A stretch of 64,000 nucleotides of DNA, taken from contig OY978102.1 in assembly GCA_963854735.1 (NCBI GenBank), positions 1 through 64,000 of the forward strand, read 5' to 3'. Below the pieces are notes generated by a model, which did not search any database, had not been told where the DNA came from, and was given only the letters and a program-made list of their open reading frames with translations. Shown here piece by piece: positions 46,843-56,773 of the stretch. This DNA comes from Marvania coccoides (Eukaryota; Chlorophyta; Trebouxiophyceae; Chlorellales; Chlorellaceae). Position 1 is the stretch's first letter; each line of letters opens with the position of its first letter. Position numbers and translations under genes: made by a program.

Positions 46843-48660
46843 AAACTGCTGGTGGTGGTGGTGGTGGGTGTGCGCCCCCATGCCATGAGGAGCGCCGCCC
46901 AACGAGGACTGCCCACGCATCATCTGCTGATGCTGCTGCATCTGCTGCTGTTGCTGTTGTTGTTGTTGTTGTTGTTGCTGCTGCTGCTGGCGCCGCCTCT
47001 GCTGCATGGCCAGCTGCTCCTGCTGCTGGCTGAAGCTGAGCTGCCCGATGGCCTGCTGCACCTGGTACGCATCCACAGCGGACTGCATGCCCAGCGCGGC
47101 CAGCAGCTGCGCCTGCAAAGCGCCTTCCTCAAAGGGCCCGCCGCTTTGCTGCTGAGGCGACTGCGGCATGGCAGCCGCGTCTTGCTGCTGCTGGCGGGCA
47201 GAGGCCAACGCTGCAGGGCCGTAGACATCCAGGCCCAGAGCACCCTGGTGGTGTCCGTCCCAGCCCCCGCTGCTGTTGCTGCCGCCGTTAGCAAACCCGT
47301 TATGGTGCTGATTGTGCTGTTGGTGGGCTGCCGCTGCAGCCGCCAACGGCGACATCACGCTAGCAGCAGCAGCTGCTGCTGCCACGCTGTGGTCTCCTCC
47401 CAGCTGCAGCGGGGAGGGCGGCGGCGGGGGAGGGGGCGCCGGAGTCTGTTGCTGCGGGGCCCCCAGCGGCAGGCCACTGCTTCTCGTCCCTGCTTGCTGC
47501 TGGTCCTGCTCTGCTGCGGAGTTCAGCAGCGGGGTGGTCACCTCCGCGACTGCTGCTGCCAGGGCGGCCTCCCACTGCTCTGCTGCAGCGGTGGGGGCCT
47601 CGGGCTGAGGCGCCTGCTGTGCTGGCGGCGGCGCCGTCTCAGCGTCGTGCTGCGGCTGCAGAGCGGCGGACGAGGGCGTCGCTGGCGTCGCCGGCGGCGC
47701 TGCCGCAGCAGCAGCAGCAGCACCCTCGTCGTCGCCATTTTGCTGCAGGTTGAGCAGCGCAGCCCTGAAGGAGACCCCAGTGGTGGGGGGCGAAGCTGCA
47801 GGAGGTGCTGCCGCAGCAGCTGCTGGGGGTGGCGCCCTTGGCGGTGCTGCAATGGCGGCTGAGGGCGTGGGCGCCGCCGCAGCCGCTGCATCCGCGTGGC
47901 CGTTTGCCGCTGCGTTCTCCTTGGCAGCAACAACGACGGTGACCACAGTGCGCTTGCCGTTGGCAGGAGCTGCTGCTGCTGCTGGCTCAGCGGGGGGTGT
48001 CTTCAGCTTGATGGCCAGCTGCTCCGGGGTGGGGTTGGCGATGGGGTCTGCGGGGCGTGGCAGGTTTGCTGGGATGGCAAATGGCGGGTGCGGGAACTTG
48101 CACTTGTTCATGTCGCACTGCCCACGAACCCACTCGCGACAGGGCGGCGCCTGCCCACAGCGGCACGAGTCCCACAGCTTGAGCACGCGGCCGCACTCGC
48201 AGTGCCAGTGCCCCATCCAGGTGATGATGCACATCTCCTGGACGCCGGCAAGTTCAGCAGCCAGGGCGGCAGGCGCCTGGGCAGCGGCTTTCGCTGCGGC
48301 AGCCGGGGGGTTCGCGATGGGGTCAGCTGGGCGAGGGAGGTGCGCGGGGATGGCGAAGGGCGGGTGGGGGAAGCGGCACTTGGGCAGGCTGCAGTTGCCG
48401 CGGACGTACTCCCTGCGGGGAGAGGGAGGGGAATAACGCTGTGTTAGGGCAAGCTTCAAGTTGGAACTGGGGGCCAAGGCGGCAAGTAACTGAACAGAAA
48501 CCGCCATTGCTAAATATGAGATCTGGTACCTGCAGGGAGAAGCTTCTCCACATGAGCATGAATCCCACAGCTTGTTCAGCTTTCCGCAGCTGCACCGCCA
48601 GTCGCCCTGCCAGCCGACGATCGCAGGCGACTGGGTCGTCGCGGAACGCGGCGGGGGCAT
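46120..48660 (-). CDS. CCCH zinc-finger / polyQ / MYND zinc-finger protein
   Basis: Two exons, 48530-48660 and 46120-48412, give 807 residues. The N-terminus holds two copies of a Cys-rich module. Each is WxCxCGxxxKLWDSCxCG followed by a CCCH finger (PCREYVRGNCSLPKC and PCREWVRGQCDMNKCKFPH, C-x7-C-x4-C-x3-H), which is muscleblind-like spacing and suggests RNA binding. An Ala/Pro/Gln-rich disordered middle follows, with Q runs, a His run and a tract of about 30 Gln. The C-terminus has a MYND-type finger (CAACGTVLG, CPGCRVTPFCSERC, then H and C) for protein contacts. The 117-base intron is open and a multiple of three, so its retention would add 39 residues. I know no named family with this architecture. 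A post-transcriptional regulator is a reasonable guess. Confidence 0.8.
46754..46842 (-). repeat. CAG/CTG trinucleotide run coding polyglutamine
   Basis: About 30 uninterrupted CTG units on the plus strand, read as CAG (Gln) in the minus-strand gene. A second, interrupted Gln run follows at about 46940-46995. Pure CAG runs of this length are prone to length change between strains. Confidence 0.95.
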
Positions 48661-49107
48661 ACCCAATTAAGCCTGCAAAGCAGCGTTTGGGGTTTCTGAT
48701 CAGAAAAATTGAAAAAAGTTGTTAAGGCGAAGATCAGGCGTGGCAACAACTGCAACGGTACGCCTGCGCAGTGCTTCTATAACAACAGCGCGATGGCCGA
48801 CGAACCTTTCAACACACGCTTTTTAAAGATGTTTTTATGTTTGATGCATCAGTGGGGGAGCCAACGCGGGTTCGGCTGATGATCGAAATATGATAAAACA
48901 CACAGACAAAAGTTTTTTTTCTGTACAGCTACCAGCATCTGGAACTTGTCCACTCTCCTTGGCAGCACCGGGCCTACTCGTGCTGAGCCCGAAAGTGAGA
49001 ACTTTCGCTTACTTTTTTTTTGGTACACTTTTTTAAGGTCTGTTCTCTGAAAAAATCAAAATAGAAAAATTCAGGCATGCTTCAAACTCCGAGATGACGT
49101 CTCCTCA
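48661..49107. other. Spacer between two minus-strand genes
   Basis: 447 bases with the promoter side of the zinc-finger gene and the 3' flank of the MFP1-like gene. No coding or repeat structure recognised. Confidence 0.4.
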
Positions 49108-51900
49108 TCAGCTCTCAGCCATGCCATCCTCCTCCTCGACGGCTGCCACGGCCGTCACCTTCCTGGGCCGCCCACGCTTCTTGGGCGCGGGGGCAGCGCC
49201 GTCCTCTCCCGCCCCGTCAGCAGCAGGCGCCTCTCCCGCCCCGTCTTCTCCAGCCACCGCCTTTTTCCTGGGCGCCCGCTTGGGCTTGGCGGTGCGCAGC
49301 TCCTCCAGCTTGGCCTTGGCCAGGTGGAAGTCTGCTTGCAGCGAGGCCAGCTGCGCTTCCGCGCCCGCCCTCGCGCGCTCCTCAGCGGCGGCAATCGCCG
49401 ACAGCTCGTCGCGCAAAGCGGTCGCAGCACGCTCTGCTTCGCTTCGCGCCGCGCGCTCTTCCATCAGCGCGGCACGCGACTCTTCCGCCGCCATCTGACT
49501 GGCCACCATATCCTCCTGCACCCCCCTGATGATGCTTTCCAGCTTGGTCACGGCAGACACAGCGTCGTCGCGTGCTGCCCGCTCAGCTGCCACTGCGGCC
49601 TGCGCCGCGTCGACGGCGTTCGACGTCTCAGCCAGCTTCTGGCGGTACGACGCGTCCTGGTTCTGCATGTTGGAGGCCAGGGTGCGATTTTTTGTCTCCA
49701 GGTCGGAAATCGCTTTGCGCAGCTCTCCTGCGTCCCTCCGCAGCGCCATGACCGAGGTTTGCTCCGCCTCCACGCGCTCAGCGGCCGCCTCGTACTCCGT
49801 GCGCAGCGCCTCCACCGCCTTGCCCAGCTCCTCCTTCTCTGTGCGCTCCCTAGACAAGACGTTGGCCAGCCCCGACAGCTGGCTCTGCACCGCTGCCAGC
49901 TCCGAGCGCACGGTCACGGTCTCGGAGCGGGCGGCGCTGGAGGCCTTTTTCTCTTCGGCAAAGGCCTGCTCGGCCGCAACCGCGCGAGCCGTGAGCTCCT
50001 TCACCTCCGCCTTCAGTCCCTCCGCTTCAGTACGCACAGCCTCCAGCTCAGCGCGAGTGGCCTCAGCGCCGCGGGCAGACCGCACCAGCTCCTGTTTGGC
50101 GACCTCCAGCTCGCTGTGCAGGTTGGAGATGAGCCCCCTGGCGTCTCCCAGCTCTGCCTGCGTGGCAGCCAGCGCCCGGGCGGCCTCCTCACGCTCGGCA
50201 GCAGCAGCCGCGGCAGCCCGCTGCGCCACCGCTGCCTGCTCTGCCGCCTGCGATTTCATCACCGCCATGGCGTCCTTCAGGCTCAGCGTCTCTTTGCCGA
50301 TGCGCTTGATCAGGTCGGCCTGCTCAGCAGACGCCTTGCTGGCGCTCGTCAGGTCAGCTTCCAGAGAAGCGGATGTGGCCTCCAGCTGCGCCACGCGCGC
50401 GCGCTCCTCCGCCAGCCCCGCGTCCAGCTCTGCGTTGGCAGCTTCAGTCTCCGCCTGGGCCTCAATCACCGAGGCAAGCTCCTGCTGCACTCGAGTGGCG
50501 TCGCCCTCCAGGCGGGCCACCAACGACCGCTCCTTGTCGAGAGCGTCGCTCACGTCGGTCAGCTGGCGCTGCAGCTCCGTGGCCTCAGCGTTGGCAGCGA
50601 ACTTGGCCGCACGCTCTGCGTTGAGCGCCTCAGCCGTGGCAGCAGCCTCCCGCCGCATCGTCTCAGCCAAGCGCTGCTCCGCTTCCAGCGACTGGTTCAC
50701 CAGGCGACGCTCCCGCTCCGCAGCCTCCGTGGCAGCGCGCTCCAGGGTCAGCTGTCGAGCCGCATCGCTGGCCGCCGCAGATGCCTCGCGCTTGAGCTTG
50801 TCCGCCAGCTCCTGCTCCTTTTGCATCGCCGTCTCCACCGCCGTCACCTTGGTCTGCAGGTCTGCCACCGTGGCGCGCTCCGTCTTCAGCTGCGCCTGGT
50901 ACCCCGCCTCTGCCTCGGTGGATGTGTTTTTCTGAATGGTGAGGTACCCTCCCAGCGCCCCCGCAGCGATGATGCCAAACACATTCAACACAGCGAGGGG
51001 GCTGGAGCCCTCCTCTTCCTTGGTTCCTTCAGCAGCCACAGCCGCAGGCAGCTTGGCAGGCGCTTCCTGCTTGGGGGCAGCAGGAGCAGCGACTACGGCG
51101 GGGGCGGGGGCCGGCTTGGGGGCCTCGACCGCCACTGCTGGTGCCACTGCAGCAGGCTCAGCTGCTGGTGCTGGCGCCGGCGTGGGCGCTGGCGCGACCA
51201 CACGGGGGGCTGCCCCTTCAGTCAAAGCCTTCTGAGAGGCCTCCAGCTCAGCGCGCAGGCGCTCGTTTTCTTTGGCTTCGCGGCGCAGCTCGCGGATGAG
51301 CTCGTTGCTGGAGGAAGAGGGGGAGGCCACTGCTGAGGGGGCGGTGGCCAGGGCGTTGGGTGAAGATTTGAGGTCAGGCAGGGATGCGCCGCGGGAGGCC
51401 AGGATGGTCTGAAGCTCCGCTGCATTACCCTGAGACTGAGCCCGCAGGCTCTCGGTCTTGGCCAGCGCGGGGGAAGGGAAGAGAGCCTGCAAGAAATAGG
51501 GCAACGGCCCGGCCCGTGAGGTGGTTGGCACACACAAAAAATGGAATGTCATATGAGAAAGCAGTAAACCGAGGCGGGGGCTGGGCAGCTGGGGCCGAGA
51601 CAGTGATGAGCGGCGCATTAGATGCGCTCGACATTGCCAGCCGCTGGGAAGATCACATTCGATAAGCAAATTTGAGCCTGCTGACATCGCACTCACCAGG
51701 CTTGCAGCGGCCAATGCGCCCAGCAAAGCGCGTGTTTGCATGTTCACGACATGCTGCGGCTCGGCATCGCCCGCATTGCGTGGCTTATGGCCCGCAATTG
51801 CCGCTGTCACACCAGTTTTTCGAAACCTCGGCACTCGGCCACCGCTTGGGCGATGGAGCAGCGCGCTCCGCTGCGTTCCGATGGCCTGCATCTGGTTCAT
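49108..51900 (-). CDS. MFP1-like plastid coiled-coil protein with AT-hook
   Basis: Two exons, 51697-51900 and 49108-51486, give 860 residues. The ATG at 51900 is used because the longer frame opens with TTG. The N-terminus is a bipartite plastid signal: a basic stretch, then a hydrophobic segment ending in an AxA-like site (LALFPSPALAKTES). A Pro/Ala linker and a membrane segment (VLNVFGIIAAGALGGYLTI) follow. About 500 residues of unbroken coiled coil come next. The basic C-terminus holds an AT-hook (KKRGRPRKV). This layout matches plant MAR-binding filament-like protein 1, a thylakoid-associated, DNA-binding nucleoid and starch-initiation factor. With starch synthase III in the same window, a plastid starch or nucleoid role is plausible. 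Confidence 0.75.
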   Translation of the reverse strand: MNQMQAIGTQRSALLHRPSGGRVPRFRKTGVTAAIAGHKPRNAGDAEPQHVVNMQTRALLGALAAASLVSAMSAGSNLLIECDLPSGWQCRAHLMRRSSLSRPQLPSPRLGLLLSHMTFHFLCVPTTSRAGPLPYFLQALFPSPALAKTESLRAQSQGNAAELQTILASRGASLPDLKSSPNALATAPSAVASPSSSSNELIRELRREAKENERLRAELEASQKALTEGAAPRVVAPAPTPAPAPAAEPAAVAPAVAVEAPKPAPAPAVVAAPAAPKQEAPAKLPAAVAAEGTKEEEGSSPLAVLNVFGIIAAGALGGYLTIQKNTSTEAEAGYQAQLKTERATVADLQTKVTAVETAMQKEQELADKLKREASAAASDAARQLTLERAATEAAERERRLVNQSLEAEQRLAETMRREAAATAEALNAERAAKFAANAEATELQRQLTDVSDALDKERSLVARLEGDATRVQQELASVIEAQAETEAANAELDAGLAEERARVAQLEATSASLEADLTSASKASAEQADLIKRIGKETLSLKDAMAVMKSQAAEQAAVAQRAAAAAAAEREEAARALAATQAELGDARGLISNLHSELEVAKQELVRSARGAEATRAELEAVRTEAEGLKAEVKELTARAVAAEQAFAEEKKASSAARSETVTVRSELAAVQSQLSGLANVLSRERTEKEELGKAVEALRTEYEAAAERVEAEQTSVMALRRDAGELRKAISDLETKNRTLASNMQNQDASYRQKLAETSNAVDAAQAAVAAERAARDDAVSAVTKLESIIRGVQEDMVASQMAAEESRAALMEERAARSEAERAATALRDELSAIAAAEERARAGAEAQLASLQADFHLAKAKLEELRTAKPKRAPRKKAVAGEDGAGEAPAADGAGEDGAAPAPKKRGRPRKVTAVAAVEEEDGMAES

Positions 51901-52219
51901 GGGATTCAAAATGGGTCAAATGCGGTTGCGTTGGGTGAAGGGAAGACAAGATTTAGCTTTTACCAAAACCTTTCTTGAGAAGACCCAGGCCTGTCGTTGA
52001 CGAATGCCGAGCTCCTGTTATTAATATAAATATATTATACGCATAATTTAAATCAAACAGATCGCAGTGCGAGCGCCAGCCGTGCCGATGGTTTTAACAA
52101 CATAGTTTTTATTTTTTATTTTTTTAAATCAAGCCGAGATCGCTGCTTTTAATCCCTAAACTCCCTGAATTCATTTTCAGCTCTTTGACGCAAGTTCATT
52201 ATCTGCAGCAGCGGCGACG
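51901..52219. other. Divergent spacer, MFP1-like / histone deacetylase
   Basis: 319 bases between divergent start codons, AT-rich in the middle. It is probably a shared promoter region. No defined element seen. Confidence 0.45.
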
Positions 52220-54093
52220 ATGAGTCGGAAACAAAAGGTGAGCACCAGGTTTTGGCTGTGGGCTACGTATTCCCACTCTGTTCGGCCGGCTCCTTCCTTT
52301 TTTCCCTACTCTGCGGTGCCGGAACCGCAGTTCTCACCTCTCTCCATCACTCGCGTTGGCCCCAGGTCGCGTATTTTTACGACCCAGACATTGGCCAATT
52401 TTATTACGGCCAAGGGCACCCCATGAAGCCCCACCGCGTGCGCATGGCGCACTCCCTGCTGCTGCATTACGGCTTGTACTCTCAAATGGACTGTTTCAGG
52501 CCGCGCCGCGCCGAGGTTTCCGACATGACGACCTTCCATGCTGAGGACTACGTTTCTTTCTTAAAAACCGTCACGCAGGACAAGGAGGCGGAGCTGCGGT
52601 CGGGGCTGGAGGTGTACAACCTGCTGGAGGACTGCCCCGTGTTTGACGGGCTGTGGAAGTATTGCCAGATTTACACCGGGGGGTCCATCGGGGCGGCGGT
52701 GAAGCTCAACTACGGCGCTGCAGACGTGGCCATAAACTGGGCGGGAGGGCTGCACCACGGCAAGAAGGCGGAGGCCTCAGGGTTCTGCTACGTCAACGAC
52801 ATCGTGCTGGCCATCCTGGAGCTGCTCAAGTACCACCAGCGCGTGCTCTACATCGACATCGACGTGAGACCCATGCTCGCAGTATATTGCCTAGTTATAA
52901 CTCCGTTTAGTTTGCTTTTGCTGGAGGAAATGAAAGCGCACTATAAATTCATGCATTCTAAACTATTTCCCCCCCTATCAACGTGTCGCAGGTCCACCAC
53001 GGCGACGGCGTTGAAGAGGCCTTTCTCACCACCGACCGCGTGCTCACGCTGTCCTTCCACAAGTTCGGCGGCGGGTTCTTTCCGGGCACGGGCGACATGG
53101 CCAACACGGGCCACGGGCGGGGCCGGCACTATGCTGTGAATGTTCCGCTGAGGGACGGCATCACCGATGCAGCCTACGCATCGATATTCGAGCCGGTGGT
53201 GGAGGAGATCGTGCAGCGGTACCGCCCAGAGGCCATCGTGCTGCAGTGCGGCGCTGACTCACTGGCTGGCGATCGCCTTGGTCTGTTCAACGTGTCCTCA
53301 GCGGGGCACGCTGCCTGCGTGCGCTTTGTCAAGTCGTTCAACCTGCCGCTGATGCTGCTGGGTGGGGGAGGGTACAAGATCATCAACGTTGCGCGGTGTT
53401 GGGCCCTTGAGACTGGAGTGGCGCTGGGGGTTGAAATGGACGATGCCCTGCCAGCCTCAGAGTACTACGAGTGAGTAACTAGGGGCCGTGGAACTGACAG
53501 CAGAGCGGCTAATACAACCCAATTCCTTGTGTCCCCATCATTTCCTTTAATACCCCCCCCCCCCCCCCCCCCTTCCTCCATTCCAAAATTTCAGCTACTT
53601 TGGCCCCTCCCACCGCCTGGCCGTGGAGCCCAAGCCCTCGATGCCCGACGCCAACACTCGCGAGTACCTGGACGCCCTTCGCGTGCGCGTCATGGAGCAC
53701 CTCAGGAACATTGACCATGCGCCCAGCGTGGCATTCCACGAACGCCCCCCCGACGGGATGGACCTGGACGAGATGGAAAACATGGGGGGCAGGGCAGCGG
53801 GCAGCAGGCCGCAGATGTGGGGCGGCGAGCGGGACGCAGAAGAGGAGGAGGCTTACGCTCGGCAGCGCGAGCGGGACGCTGAATTCGATGCGCAGTTCAG
53901 GATGAACGGCGGAGGAGCTGGGGGTGGCAGGGCCAGGATGGACATGTCTTTCCGGGACGCTGATAATGGTTCTGGCGGGGCGGTGTCCCCCAAGCACAAC
54001 ACAGGCGGGGGCGGGGGCAGCGGGATGCGGTCGCCAAGGCCGCCGTCAATGCTGCGGCCGCCCTCCGAGCCACAAAACAACCAAGGTGCATAG
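52220..54093 (+). CDS. Class I (RPD3-type) histone deacetylase
   Basis: Four exons, 52220-52237, 52366-52863, 52992-53470 and 53595-54093, give 497 residues. It is a Zn-dependent lysine deacetylase of the RPD3/HDAC1 class (plant HDA6/HDA19). The first exon codes only six residues. Catalytic features are present: [20 protein letters not shown] at the N-terminus, [21 protein letters not shown] with the His pair, [14 protein letters not shown] with the Zn-binding Asp/His, [15 protein letters not shown], and [15 protein letters not shown] with the catalytic Tyr. The C-terminal 120 residues are acidic then Gly/Arg/Pro-rich and disordered, as in HDA19. Intron 3 has a 20-base C run in its pyrimidine tract (53553-53572). 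Confidence 0.97.
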
Positions 54094-54572
54094 CTGCATT
54101 GCGTGTGTGTGGTGTCTTCAATTGCGATCCGCGTATTATTTATATTGCTAGAGCGGTTTGACGGCGTCTCTCATTTCATGACTCATATGCCCAATATACT
54201 CCGAGGATAATTAAGCTCGTCTTATTTCATGATGTAATTGGCTGCCTTATACTGAAATAATGGGAAGAAGTAGTCTTTACAAAGCATCAAAGTCGTCTGA
54301 GAAGCAAGAAAGATCTAGTGAGTTGGCGTCAAATATGGTTTTCGATCAAAAAATGGCCCGCTTGTTGAGCGACTTGGGCATTGCACCAAGTCAATGAATA
54401 TCGAAATGCGTTATGAATCGACTGTTGAAAAGGCTCCCCCAATGGGGACCTGCTATAAGTTCCCATGCTGCTGCCGCAATGTTAGTTTTAGAATACAATA
54501 CTCCTGCTGTCAAAAAAAAAAATTGCCATAAAGAAAGATACAAAGAATCGTGCCACCCGCCCATCTCAGTTC
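54094..54572. other. Convergent 3' flanks
   Basis: 479 bases between convergent genes, with no coding structure or repeat recognised. Confidence 0.4.
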
Positions 54573-56403
54573 TTAGTGTAGCTTGAGCGCCGCCGCCTTG
54601 GCCATGATGCCCGGCATGACCGCCTCCTTTGTGTACAGCAGCTCCGTGTTCTTCCTGGGGTTCACCACGTTGGGGAACTCCAGCGTCAACTCCTGGCTGC
54701 CAAACAGAATGTTGTCCACGCACTCCACGCCCAGCATCAGGCTGTGGTCCTGGTTGGCCACCTCGTACTTGTAGGACCCGAAGCGGCCGCGCGACCAAAT
54801 GCCGGCCTGGCGCAGCCACGGCAGGGCCTGCTTCAGCACGGCGTCGCGGCCCACGGAGGGAGTGGGGTAGCCGTGCTCCAGGCGTCGGTGGTACAGCGAC
54901 ACCACCTCGTCGCCAGGGGCCATCAGCTGCGTGGCCACAGCGCCCAGCAGCGTGTCCAGCACGATGCGAGACCACTGCCCTCCGCCCAGCGCCACCTCGT
55001 CCTGGGCCACAGGCTTAAACTCCGACTCCGACACCTCGAACATCAGCGACCAGTAGGGCCCAGGGCGGGGGTCGGAGGTGGCAGTGGCGCTGCCGTCGGC
55101 GTGGCATAGCGTGGGCAGCGCGGTGCCTGCCTGTGGGCAGTTGTTCTCCGCGTAGTGCGAGAACACGGTGCAGCGGTAGAAGGGGCAGTTGTCCTCGGGG
55201 AAGTAGAGCCAGCACTTGAGGCCGTGGGGGCATTCCCCGCGAATGCCAACGCCGATGATGTGGGAGGAGGAGTGGGTGAGGCCGTCCGCAAGCTCAGGGC
55301 GGCCCAGCCACCGCAGGGTGCCGTCCAGCGGCAGCGTGGAGATCAGCGACTCGTACGCCACCTTGCTGCCGTCGGTGAAGCTGACCACCTTGGCGTCTTT
55401 GTCGATGGCCACGGCAGAGGCGTTGTAGCGCTGACGCTCGGTCGGCAGCAGCTTGGCGACGCCCTTCCAGATGCCACCGGTGCCGCCCGAGGTGGGGAAC
55501 CTGAACACGGCGTTGGGTCCCCACCCCGCGTCCTCTTTGTTGTTGATAACATTGGAGATGGCTCGATCAACGTCCACGGTGGCCACCCGCTCCCCCAGCC
55601 ACTCGCACTGCATCGCGGTGGTGGGCACAGCCCACACCTTGAAGTTGTAGGGCCGCATGAACAGGTCCGCGATGCCGGAGCCCATGACCCGCAGGATCCA
55701 CTCATCAAAGTTGGCGGGCTTGCCGGTGGCGGTGGCGTTGGCCACCTTGGCCTCCACCACGCCCGTCAGGCACTTGATCTGGTCCTCTTTGTCCAGCGCG
55801 GAGATGTTGTTCTGGAAGGGGTAGGCAACCCACCGGTTTTTGAGCCACACGTAAGACACCCGCTCCAGCGTGCTCCAGGCCTCGGGGCCCGACCCCAGGG
55901 CGGCATCGAGCAGGTCGTCAAAGTACTGGTAGTGGGAGAAGATGACATGACCGCCCATGTCGAAGAGGAAGCCCTGGGGGGTGACGTCGGTGCAGGCAAG
56001 ACCGCCAGCCTCGGGCTCCTGCAAAGCAAAAAAAAAGGTTTCCAGGAGTGAGAAGGCGCGGGAAGGAGGTCGGTCAAATAGCGAGAGGTTAGTTGACTGC
56101 CCAGTTACGTAAGAGCGGGATGAGCGGCGGGTGGGAGAGACAGCTGTACAACGCACCTGGTCCACCAGCAGCCAGCTGGGGTGGCCCAGCTGGTTCAGCC
56201 GGGTGGCTGCGCCGAGGCCAGTGGGGCCGGCTCCGAGGATGAGCACGCCCACCTGCAATAGGCACCAAACGAAAATGATCGAACGACTGGATGCTTTCGC
56301 GTCACAGCTTGAGGGTCCTTGATTGAGCAAACTGCATTGCTCAGCGCTTCCAAGAGTGTTCAAGGGCTTCACTTACTCGCTCAACGCCGTTTTCAGCTGC
56401 CAT
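54573..56403 (-). CDS. UDP-galactopyranose mutase
   Basis: Three exons, 56377-56403, 56157-56252 and 54573-56018, give 522 residues, close to the size of eukaryotic UGM. This flavoenzyme interconverts UDP-galactopyranose and UDP-galactofuranose. The FAD-binding Rossmann motif is GVLILGAGPTGLGAATRL. It is followed by the second flavin segment (DMGGHVIFSHYQYFDDLL), the RPYNFKVWAVPTTAM segment characteristic of eukaryotic UGM-like proteins, and the C-terminal flavin-contact block (GRFGSYKYEVANQDHSLMLG). No signal peptide, so cytosolic. It implies galactofuranose in glycans of this alga. A related FAD-dependent amine-oxidase-like enzyme is less likely. Confidence 0.88.
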
Positions 56404-56773
56404 TTCGAATCCCGCTACAGTTCGGTGGGAGCTTGCAAGCTGGACGAAGGGATGCTGTGCAAGGACCCGCTATTAGATTTTATTAAAAACAAGATCAATT
56501 TGGCAAGAACAGAACACGTCGGCGCTCCTCTTCGGTCAAATCCAAATTGTGTTGGCAAGAAATTTTCAATTTGTTGGATCGCACCCAAATTGGCTTCTAA
56601 AACAAATTTGTTATTAATTTCGTGCCATCAAAGCTCGAATAATTGCCGCCAGCGCAGCCTGGTACCCCCAACTCGCTGGTTTTATTCATCTCCAATTTGT
56701 TTGCCGCCAGTCAAGGAGCTTGAAATTGACAATTCGATTCATTCATTAACGCATGCATTGAGTTACCATCGCA
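56404..56773. promoter_or_regulatory. Probable bidirectional promoter, UGM / mS29
   Basis: 370 bases between two divergent ATG codons, AT-rich, with frames that lack any conserved motif. Confidence 0.45.

Noticed and set aside
49324..51336. 670-codon plus-strand open frame
   Set aside because: Antisense to the MFP1-like coiled coil; no recognisable motif.
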